Assembly (NCBI RefSeq): GCF_007828955.1
Contig: NZ_VIVR01000001.1
Span: 6,200,001 to 6,264,000 of the forward strand
DNA: 64,000 bases
Direction of reading: 5' to 3'
Source of the DNA: Kitasatospora atroaurantiaca
Lineage (GTDB): Bacteria > Actinomycetota > Actinomycetes > Streptomycetales > Streptomycetaceae
This document shows, piece after piece, positions 57,720 through 64,000 of this stretch (position 1 is its first letter; every line of letters starts with the position of its first letter). The notes beneath the pieces were generated by a model. It worked only from the letters and a program-made list of their open reading frames with translations, did no database searches and was not told the DNA's origin. Both the position numbers and the translations under genes were made by a program.

Positions 57720-58189
57720 CCACCCTGACCGCCTGGGAGGTCGCGGCAGCCGTCCCCGACCCCGAACTCCCGATGCTGACCCTCGCCGACCTCGGTGTGC
57801 TGGCCGGCGTCGAGGAGGACGGCGACGCCGTCACCGCCTGGCTGACCCCGACCTACTCCGGCTGCCCGGCCGTCGCCGAGATGGCCGCCGACGTCGACGC
57901 CCGCCTGCGGGCGGCCGGCTTCACCGACGTCCGGGTACGGCTGCGCCTGGACCCGCCGTGGAGCACCGACAGCATCACCGAGGAGGGCCGCCGCAAGCTG
58001 GCCGAAGCGGGGATCGCCCCTCCCGTGCACGGCGTGCTGCAGCTCGGCCCCACCCGGCACGTGGTCGGTTGCCCCCAGTGCGGCAGCCGGGACACCGAGG
58101 AGCTCTCCCGCTTCGGCTCCACCTCCTGCAAGGCGCTCTGGCGCTGCCGCAGCTGCCGGGAACCCTTCGAACGGATCAAGGAGATCTGA
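57713..58189 (+). CDS. paaD: Phenylacetyl-CoA epoxidase maturation protein
   Basis: The 158-residue protein has a MIP18/DUF59 domain (VPDPELPMLTLADLGVLAGV, TPTYSGCPAVAEMAADV) and a C-terminal zinc-ribbon-like tail with GCPQCGS and RCRSCREPF. It helps assemble iron centres of the epoxidase. ATG 57713 overlaps the end of paaC; GTG 57716 is an alternative. Confidence 0.92.
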   Translation: MVTTLTAWEVAAAVPDPELPMLTLADLGVLAGVEEDGDAVTAWLTPTYSGCPAVAEMAADVDARLRAAGFTDVRVRLRLDPPWSTDSITEEGRRKLAEAGIAPPVHGVLQLGPTRHVVGCPQCGSRDTEELSRFGSTSCKALWRCRSCREPFERIKEI

Positions 58190-59263
58190 GTGAGCGCCAT
58201 GGCCGTCCGCCGACCGACGTTCCACGAGCTGCCGATCGCGGTGGTGGAGCCGCTCTGCGAGGACGCGGTCGCGGTCACCTTCGAGGTGCCCCTGGACCTC
58301 GAAGGCGACTACGCCTTCCGGCCCGGCCAGACCCTCACCCTGCGCCGGATCGTCGACGGCGCGGACGAGCGCCGCTCGTACTCGATCTGCTCCGCGGTCG
58401 GCGGTCCGCTGCGGATCGCCGTGCGCGAGGTGCCCGGCGGGCTGTTCTCCCGATGGCTGGTCCGCGAGGCCGGTGCGGGGGACGCCATCGAGGTCCTGCC
58501 GCCCTCGGGCCTGTTCAGCCCGGAGCTGGGCACCCCGGCCGAGCACGTCCTGCTGGCCGCCGGTTCCGGCATCACCCCGATGCTCTCGATCGCGGGCTCC
58601 GTCCTGGCCGCCGACGAAAGGTCCCAGGTCACGCTGCTCTACGGGAACCGGCGCAGCGACACCGTGATGTTCGCCGACGAGCTCGCCGACCTGAAGGACC
58701 GTTACCTCGGCCGCTTCCAGCTGCTGCACGTGCTCTCCCGGGAGACCCGCGACGCCGAGCTGCTCAGCGGCCGGCTCGACCCGGAGCGGGTGAAGGCCCT
58801 GCTGGCCGCCCTGGTCGACACCCCGAACGTCGACCACTGGTGGCTCTGCGGCCCGTACGGCATGGTGTCCGGCGCCAAGTCGCTGCTCGCCGACCTCGGG
58901 GTGCCCGCCGAGCGCGTCCACCAGGAGCTCTTCCACGCCGAGGACGAGCCCGTCGCGGAGCGCGAAGAGGCCGTTGTGGACGGCGAGTTGAGCGAGGTCA
59001 CCGTGGTGCTCGACGGCCGCTCGAGCACGCTGTCGCTGCCCCGGGACCGCTCGATCCTGGACGGCGCCCAACGGGCCCGCCCCGACCTGCCGTTCGCCTG
59101 CAAGGGCGGCGTCTGCGGCACCTGCCGGGCGCTGGTCTGCGACGGCGAGGTCGACATGCGGCGCAACTTCGCCCTGGAGGAGAAGGAACTGGCGGCCGGC
59201 TACGTGCTGACCTGTCAGGCCCGCCCCGTCTCCGACCGCGTCACCGTCGACTACGACCGTTGA
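58190..59263 (+). CDS. paaE: Phenylacetyl-CoA epoxidase reductase subunit
   Basis: The 357-residue protein passes electrons from NADPH to the oxygenase. It has a flavin domain (RRSYSICSAVGG), an NAD(P) domain (AAGSGITPMLSI, WWLCGPYGM) and a C-terminal 2Fe-2S ferredoxin with Cys in ACKGGVCGTCRALVC (~303) and LTCQARP. The GTG start follows the paaD stop directly. It is the last gene of the operon in the window; no ring-opening gene follows. Confidence 0.94.
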   Translation: MSAMAVRRPTFHELPIAVVEPLCEDAVAVTFEVPLDLEGDYAFRPGQTLTLRRIVDGADERRSYSICSAVGGPLRIAVREVPGGLFSRWLVREAGAGDAIEVLPPSGLFSPELGTPAEHVLLAAGSGITPMLSIAGSVLAADERSQVTLLYGNRRSDTVMFADELADLKDRYLGRFQLLHVLSRETRDAELLSGRLDPERVKALLAALVDTPNVDHWWLCGPYGMVSGAKSLLADLGVPAERVHQELFHAEDEPVAEREEAVVDGELSEVTVVLDGRSSTLSLPRDRSILDGAQRARPDLPFACKGGVCGTCRALVCDGEVDMRRNFALEEKELAAGYVLTCQARPVSDRVTVDYDR

Positions 59264-59452
59264 GCGGCCCGGCACTTCGCCGTTGATCGCGTGCTTCGCT
59301 GCCCCCTCTTGCTTATGTGATCATTTGAGTTGCCCTGGGTGAAGATTTTGCGCAGGGTCACCTCAGTTCTTGATCAGTCCATCGGGGACAAATCGTCCGC
59401 CGCCGCAAGGGCATCCACCAGTAGGTCGGCAACCCGTGAGCATCGGGCATCC
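59264..59452. other. Lower-GC block after paaE
   Basis: Bases ~59300-59400 are AT-richer than the surroundings (CTTATGTGATCATTTGAG, GTTCTTGATCAG), with TGATCA at both ends of a 58-bp piece (59318-59375). No gene is supported. It may be a degraded mobile-element edge. Confidence 0.4.
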
Positions 59453-59530
59453 CAGGGGCGCGGGGAACTGCGCGAAGCGGTAGGGCACACGTCGTTGCCT
59501 TCCGCTCTCGCGCAGTTCCCCGCGCCCCTG
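59453..59530. repeat. Dispersed inverted repeat, copy D
   Basis: The cleanest copy: perfect 23-bp arms (CAGGGGCGCGGGGAACTGCG onward at 59453-59475, reverse complement 59508-59530) around a 32-bp centre. It is between the convergent paaE and flavoprotein genes. Confidence 0.88.
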
Positions 59531-59548
59531 CAGTTATCCCCAGCTGCC

Positions 59549-60628
59549 TCACGTCCTGGCGAACGCCGGCTCGCCCAGGAGCCTCACGATCCCGTTGACC
59601 GCCGCCCGCCCCGCGCGGTTGGCGCCGATGGTGCTGGCCGACGGTCCGTAACCCACCAGGTGAATGCGTGGGTCGGTGGCGGCCCGGGTGCCGTCCATCC
59701 TGATGCCGCCGCCGGGCCCGCGCAGGCCCAGCGGGGCGAGGTGGCCGACCTCGGGGCGGAAGCCCGTCGCCCAGACGATCACATCCACCGTCAACTCCTG
59801 GTCGCCCCAGGCGATCCCGTGCTCCGTCAGCCGGTCGAACATCGGGCGGCGGTGCAGCGCGCCCAACTCCTCCGCGCGCCGGTACGCGACCGAGGGGCCC
59901 AGGCCCGTGACGCTCACGACGCTGCGTACCGGCAGCCCCTGCCGCACCCGTTCCTCGACCATCGCGACCGCCGCCCGCCCGAACTCCGGGGTGAACGGTC
60001 CGTCCCGGTACACCGGCTCGGTCCGGGTCACCCAGACCGTCTCGGCCACCGCCGCCACCTCCGACAGCACGTGGATCGCCGAGGCGCCCCCGCCGACCAC
60101 CACCACGCGCTTCCCGGCGAACTCCGCGGGCCCCCGGTAGTCCGCGTAGTGCAGCTGCCGCCCGCCGAAACGCCCGGGGTAGTGGGGGAGGAACGGCCGC
60201 GTCCACGTCCCCGTCGCGTTGATCAGCGCCCGTGCCGACCAGTCGCCCGCGTCGGTCTCGACCACCAGCCGCCCGTCCGGGAGCGAGCGCACCGCCCGTA
60301 CGCGCACCGGGCGGACCACCGGCAGCGCGTGCTTGGCCTCGAACGCCGCGAAGTAACCCGGCACCACCTCGCGGGCGGGGGCCGTCGGGTCCGGTGGCGG
60401 GAGTTCGAAGTCGGGGAGGTCGTGGAAACCGTGCACCGTGGCCATCCGCAGCGAGGGGGAGCGGTGCGCCCAGGCGCCGCCGGGCGCCTCGTCCGCGTCC
60501 AGCACCACGAAGCCCTCGTAGGGAGCGAAGCCGCGCCGGCGCAGGTGATAGGCGGCGGACAAGCCCGCCTGCCCGGCGCCTATCACCACGACATCCACAT
60601 TTGTTGCGGCGTAAACAGTCACGCCCAT
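59549..60628 (-). CDS. FAD/NADPH-dependent flavoprotein (flavin monooxygenase-like)
   Basis: The 359-residue protein has an FAD site at the start (VDVVVIGAGQAGLSAAYHL), an NADPH site (VVVVGGGASAIHVLSEV, ~175) and the ATGFRPE motif late in the chain, as in FMO/YdeN-type and Baeyer-Villiger-related oxidoreductases. The substrate is unknown. It is divergent from nothing close; the YbjQ gene follows upstream in the same orientation. Confidence 0.82.
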   Translation of the reverse strand: MGVTVYAATNVDVVVIGAGQAGLSAAYHLRRRGFAPYEGFVVLDADEAPGGAWAHRSPSLRMATVHGFHDLPDFELPPPDPTAPAREVVPGYFAAFEAKHALPVVRPVRVRAVRSLPDGRLVVETDAGDWSARALINATGTWTRPFLPHYPGRFGGRQLHYADYRGPAEFAGKRVVVVGGGASAIHVLSEVAAVAETVWVTRTEPVYRDGPFTPEFGRAAVAMVEERVRQGLPVRSVVSVTGLGPSVAYRRAEELGALHRRPMFDRLTEHGIAWGDQELTVDVIVWATGFRPEVGHLAPLGLRGPGGGIRMDGTRAATDPRIHLVGYGPSASTIGANRAGRAAVNGIVRLLGEPAFART

Positions 60629-60662
60629 GAAACATAGCGCGCTCGAAACCTGTTCCCGGGGC

Positions 60663-61034
60663 TCAGCCCGCGGGAGCGATCACCACGGCCGTGCCGTACG
60701 CGCAGATCTCCGTTCCGAGATCAGCGGCCTCCGTGACGTCGAACCGCATCATCAGCACGGCATTGCCACCCCGTGCCTTGGTCTGCTCGACGAGCCGCTC
60801 CATCGCCTGGTTGCGGCTCTCCACCAGCGTCTTCGTCAGACCGCGCAGCTCACCGCCCAGCATCGACTTCAGCGAGGCGCCGATCTGGGTACCGATGTGA
60901 CGGCTGCGCACCGTCAGACCGAAGACCTCGCCGATCACCCGGTCGACCCGGTGGCCGGGCACATCGTTGGTCGTGACCACCAGCACATCCGGGCTCGGGC
61001 CCTGCCCGCCGCCGTACTCGTCAAGGTTGCTCAT
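60663..61034 (-). CDS. YbjQ family (UPF0145) protein
   Basis: The 123-residue protein has the YbjQ pattern VLVVTTNDVPGHRVDRVIGE, RHIGTQIGASLKSMLGGE and ARGGNAVLMMRFDVTEA. Function is unknown; the fold may be a small pentameric barrel. ATG 61034 (MSNLDEYGGGQGP) has AGGATAGGGGA upstream. Confidence 0.85.
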   Translation of the reverse strand: MSNLDEYGGGQGPSPDVLVVTTNDVPGHRVDRVIGEVFGLTVRSRHIGTQIGASLKSMLGGELRGLTKTLVESRNQAMERLVEQTKARGGNAVLMMRFDVTEAADLGTEICAYGTAVVIAPAG

Positions 61035-61147
61035 TCCCCTATCCTGTGCGGCCGTTCGGCGTGTCGCCCGGTGGACATGCCCAAGACGGGTCCAAGAAGG
61101 TGGCACGCACCGGTGATCCGGCGGCGGGAAAGCCGTACCGTAGGCGC

Positions 61148-62077
61148 ATGGGCGAGCGAAGCGATCATCCGCAGGGGCCGGGCGCGGCGGAGGACTCCGA
61201 GGCGCAGGAGATCGAGGCGACGGTGGTGCTCGGCATCCGCATCACCGACTGGCCCGCGCTGCGCGCGGCCGCGCGGGCGGCCGTCGAGGAACTGGACTTC
61301 GCCGGGATCGACCCGGCCGGTCAGCGGGAGGCGCTGCTGCGCGAGGTCTCCGAGGACCCGAACGCGGCCCTCGGCGCACTCCTCCACCCGGACCGGCTGG
61401 TCGCCGCCATCCCCGGCATCGAGGCGCTCGGCGGCACCCTGGAGATCAGCGTCACCGACGACTTCGCGCCCGACTTCGCCGAGCTCTTCCCGCTCGACCT
61501 GGACGGTGAGGACGGCGGCGCCGTCGGCGACTGGACGCTCACCCCGCGCACCGCGTGTCTCCTGCACACCCAGCTGATCACGCTGGCCGACGCCGCGTAC
61601 GACGACCTGGAGGAGCACGAGGGCGACCCGATCACCGACGAGGAGGAGCAGGACTGGGCCGTGCTGGCCCGCCTCCCGCGCCGGACCTGGGGCATGCACC
61701 GCAGCTGGCGCCGCTCGGTGGCCCGCTCCTTCGACGACCTCGCCGACGACCTCGGGCTCGGCGAGTGGCCGCTGCCCCGCTGCCTCGCCGAGGAGGTGGC
61801 CCTGCGGCTGGCCCTCGCCGACGCCCGCGAACTCCTCGGCTCCCAGCCGCAGGCCGTCGCCGACATGATGGGCGACCTGCCCGTCGACCTGTACGACTAC
61901 GACTGGGACGGCTGCGCGGACGAGCTCTTCGGCGTCTACGGCCCCGACGACGCCGACCCGGAGCTGGACGCCGTCGAGCGCACCGACCAGCTGCTCGCCG
62001 CCACCCACCCCGAGGGCTGGTTCCTCACCTACGAGGACGCCGAGGAACGCGACCCGGGCCGCGGCTACCGCCGCTGA
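61148..62077 (+). CDS. Conserved acidic hypothetical protein
   Basis: The 309-residue protein is rich in Asp/Glu (DDLADDLGLGEWP, YDYDWDGCADELFGVYGPDD) and has no signal or membrane helix, so it is cytoplasmic. I do not recognise a domain. The ATG lacks a clear ribosome site; the frame runs upstream to 61046 but that part is not favoured. A Pth2-like gene follows 34 bases downstream and may be co-transcribed. Confidence 0.6.
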   Translation: MGERSDHPQGPGAAEDSEAQEIEATVVLGIRITDWPALRAAARAAVEELDFAGIDPAGQREALLREVSEDPNAALGALLHPDRLVAAIPGIEALGGTLEISVTDDFAPDFAELFPLDLDGEDGGAVGDWTLTPRTACLLHTQLITLADAAYDDLEEHEGDPITDEEEQDWAVLARLPRRTWGMHRSWRRSVARSFDDLADDLGLGEWPLPRCLAEEVALRLALADARELLGSQPQAVADMMGDLPVDLYDYDWDGCADELFGVYGPDDADPELDAVERTDQLLAATHPEGWFLTYEDAEERDPGRGYRR

Positions 62078-62111
62078 CGAGGCGGCACGGCGCCCCTGGC
62101 ATGCTGGTGGG

Positions 62112-62822
62112 GTGACCTCACCGTTCGACGCTCCCAGCAGCCCGGCCGCGACCGACGACCGCGACGCCAACCCGCAGTACGTGCTCCCGCTCGTGGTCCG
62201 CCTGGAGCGGGACACGCCGCCGGCCCGTACCGACGCACTGGAGACCTCGGCCCGCGCGGTGCTGACTCTGCTCGCCGACCCCCGGGTCACCGACCCGGAC
62301 GGCGAGTGGGCGGAGCGGGTCACCGCCTGGGAGGACGCCCGGATCCGCAAGGTGGTCCGCCGGGCCAGGGGCGGGGAGTGGCGCAAGGCAGGCGAGCTGC
62401 CCGGCATCACCGTGACCGGGGAGAGCGCCGAGGTCCGGGTCTTCCCGCCCGTCCCGCTGGACGGCTGGCCGAAGGAGCTCGCCAAGCTCCAGGTCTCCGG
62501 CACCGACCTGGACGACCCGGCGGAGCCCGCCGCCCCCGCCCCCGGCATCCCCGTCCTCTGGCTCAACCCCGAACTCGAGATGAGCGCCGGCAAGACCATG
62601 GCCCAGACCGGCCACGCCGCCCAGCTCGCCTGGTGGCGCCTCGACGACACCCGGCGCAAGGAGTGGGCCGAGGCCGGCTTCCCGCTCGCCGTCCGGACGG
62701 CAACGCCCGCCGCCTGGGCCGAACTGACGACCGCTGACCTCCCGCTGGTCCGGGACGCGGGCTTCACCGAGATCGCCCCCGGCAGCTGCACCGTCGTCGC
62801 GGACCACCCGGCGCTGCGGTAA
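62112..62822 (+). CDS. Pth2-like peptidyl-tRNA hydrolase domain protein
   Basis: The 236-residue protein has a C-terminal PTH2 domain: LEMSAGKTMAQTGHAAQLAW and LVRDAGFTEIAPGSCTVVAD match the archaeal/eukaryotic-type hydrolase (Lys, Gln-Thr-Gly-His-Ala-Ala). The first ~140 residues are an actinobacterial extension of unknown role (EDARIRKVVRRARGGEW). Hydrolysis of peptidyl-tRNA is possible but unproven for this class. Start GTG 62112. Confidence 0.75.
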   Translation: MTSPFDAPSSPAATDDRDANPQYVLPLVVRLERDTPPARTDALETSARAVLTLLADPRVTDPDGEWAERVTAWEDARIRKVVRRARGGEWRKAGELPGITVTGESAEVRVFPPVPLDGWPKELAKLQVSGTDLDDPAEPAAPAPGIPVLWLNPELEMSAGKTMAQTGHAAQLAWWRLDDTRRKEWAEAGFPLAVRTATPAAWAELTTADLPLVRDAGFTEIAPGSCTVVADHPALR

Positions 62823-62834
62823 CCGGCGCCCCGG

Positions 62835-63572
62835 TCAGGCGTCGTGACGCTGGAGGGAGCGGTGGCCGCCGTAGGCCGCTGCGGCGGACCAGACGGCCAT
62901 GACGAGCAGCCCGGTCCAGTGGCCGTAGTGGATCTGTGGGTCGTCGAGGTTGCGCAGGGCGTACTGGCCGGCCCGGTCGGGGAGGAACTGGACCACCTCC
63001 CGGACGCCGGGGACGGCGCTGAGCAGAGGCGTGGCCAGGAAGATGGTCGGGGTGAGCAGGCCCATCGCTGCCGTGAGGTTGCGCAGCATCGCGGTGGCAC
63101 CGAGGCAGAGCACGACCAGCAGCGGTTGGTAGAGCACGCCCGCCACGGCGCTGCGCACCATCCCCGGGGCGTTCGGGTCCACGCCCACGGTGGCGTCGCT
63201 GGCCAGGAAGCAGCCGGCCGTGGCGGCGAGGCCGACGGCGGCCCCGACGCCCGCCCCCAGGGCGAGCTTGCTCCCGTAGAGCAGGCCGCGCCGGGGCACC
63301 GCCGTCAGCGAGCTGCGGATCGTGCCGGAGCCGTACTCCTGGCCGATCAGCAGTACCCCGAAGCAGACCAGGGCGACCTGGCCGAAGTTGAGGCCGTAGT
63401 AGATGCCGACGCTCGGGTCGTCGGTGATCGAGGTGTCGATGTCGCCGTACGCGATCTGGACGGTGGCGGTGAGGCCGACGGTGAGGACCAGGGCGAGCAG
63501 CGGGGTCACCCACTGGGAGCGCAGGGTGGTGAGCTTGGTCCACTCGGAGCGCAGGACGGTCGTGGTGGTCAT
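62835..63572 (-). CDS. ABC-2 type transporter permease
   Basis: The 245-residue protein has six membrane helices and the ABC-2 start VLRSEWTKLTTLRSQWVTP, then IGQEYGSGTIRSSLTAVPRR. It would form the channel for the ATPase encoded just upstream. The start overlaps the ATPase stop by four bases. The exported substrate is unknown. Confidence 0.85.
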   Translation of the reverse strand: MTTTTVLRSEWTKLTTLRSQWVTPLLALVLTVGLTATVQIAYGDIDTSITDDPSVGIYYGLNFGQVALVCFGVLLIGQEYGSGTIRSSLTAVPRRGLLYGSKLALGAGVGAAVGLAATAGCFLASDATVGVDPNAPGMVRSAVAGVLYQPLLVVLCLGATAMLRNLTAAMGLLTPTIFLATPLLSAVPGVREVVQFLPDRAGQYALRNLDDPQIHYGHWTGLLVMAVWSAAAAYGGHRSLQRHDA

Positions 63573-64000
63573 GCCGCCACCGCCCGGTACTCGACGCTGT
63601 CCGCGGTCATCCGCATGAATGCCTCCTCCAGAGAGTCCTGTTGGACCGTGATCTCGTACAGCACCACGCCGTTGGCCGCCGCCAGCGAGGCGATGGATTC
63701 GGGCTCGGCGCCGGTGACCTCCCAGGCGCCGCCGTCGACCGGCTCGGCGGCCAGGCGCGAGCCGCTCAGCAGGGCGGCCAGCTTCTCGGCGTCCACCGCC
63801 CGGACCCGCACCCGGCTACGGCCGTGGCGGTCGATGAAGTCGGGCGTGGTGGAGTCGGCGAGCAGCCGGCCCCGTCCGATCACCACCAGGTGGTCAGCCG
63901 TCAGCGCCATCTCCGACATCAGGTGCGAGGAGACCAGCACCGCCCGGCCCTCGGCCGCGAGGCCGCGCAGCAGGGTACGGATCCAGCGGATGCCCTCCGG
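63569..64000 (-). CDS. ABC transporter ATPase, C-terminal part (cut by window edge)
   Basis: Only the last ~143 residues are present; the Walker A and B motifs lie beyond base 64000. The visible part has the D-loop/His-switch VLVSSHLMSEMALTADHLVV and the BcrA/CcmA-type tail LEEAFMRMTADSVEY. It drives the adjacent ABC-2 permease. The first in-frame Met is internal to the gene. Confidence 0.85.
   Translation of the reverse strand, partial: PEGIRWIRTLLRGLAAEGRAVLVSSHLMSEMALTADHLVVIGRGRLLADSTTPDFIDRHGRSRVRVRAVDAEKLAALLSGSRLAAEPVDGGAWEVTGAEPESIASLAAANGVVLYEITVQQDSLEEAFMRMTADSVEYRAVAA

Overview
The window is very GC-rich, with dense short-gap genes, GTG/TTG starts and strong AGGAGG-type ribosome sites. 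The gene content points to a Streptomycetaceae chromosome (Streptomyces or Kitasatospora): SPW-repeat, RDD, YrdB and DUF574-type methyltransferase genes, an S. griseus-type aminopeptidase, a Cys-containing leader peptide, and the dispersed GCGGGGAACTGCGCGA inverted repeats common in streptomycete intergenic regions. I see no rRNA, tRNA, intact insertion sequence, prophage or CRISPR array.

Layout. 1-9 kb: membrane and secreted proteins, a CYP124/125-like P450, a GNAT-AAA+ fusion, small conserved proteins and a two-RCK channel-like protein. 9-11.5 kb: two crotonase-fold enzymes (enoyl-CoA hydratase and 3-hydroxyisobutyryl-CoA hydrolase type). 11.6-16.1 kb: homogentisate pathway operon hppD-hmgA-unknown-fahA. 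16.4-18.4 kb: an odd cassette with a dehydroquinate/2-deoxy-scyllo-inosose synthase relative that has lost its metal ligands, plus two small cupins. 18.4-28 kb: secreted proteins, a large acyl-CoA dehydrogenase under a PadR regulator, an AlkZ-type glycosylase, fumC, and a repeat-bearing polysaccharide deacetylase. 28-39.7 kb: MerR regulator, divergent hemC, RDD protein, nitrilase family enzyme, GH18 chitinase, glutaryl-CoA dehydrogenase, Bcr/CflA-type exporter and a secreted transglycosylase. 39.7-43.2 kb: osmoprotectant-type ABC transporter. 43.3-44.4 kb: cysteine dioxygenase-rhodanese operon behind a Cys leader peptide. 44.6-53.4 kb: two-component system with two small exported proteins, a methyltransferase, a sedolisin protease, and an aldo/keto reductase-TetR operon. 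53.9-59.3 kb: M20 peptidase with a coupled small gene, then paaABCDE. 59.5-64 kb: flavoprotein, YbjQ, a Pth2-like protein and an ABC-2 exporter cut by the window edge.

How genes work together. Tyrosine breakdown (HppD, HmgA, FahA) yields fumarate and acetoacetate; FumC lies about 9 kb downstream. PaaABCDE makes the epoxide of phenylacetyl-CoA. The crotonases and the two acyl-CoA dehydrogenases fit downstream acyl-CoA oxidation, although ring-opening genes are not in the window. Control sites can be read directly for several units: a promoter with an overlapping TetR/PaaR-like palindrome before paaA, a 20-bp palindrome before padR, a MerR-type 19-bp-spacer promoter, a 16-bp inverted repeat over the aldo/keto reductase promoter, and a 21-bp palindrome before the chitinase gene.

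The most unusual items are the inactive-looking sugar phosphate cyclase with twin cupins (and a third in-frame cupin relic), the GNAT-AAA+ fusion, the RCK-pore-RCK protein without a standard selectivity filter, and the ATGA-coupled small ORF before the M20 peptidase.
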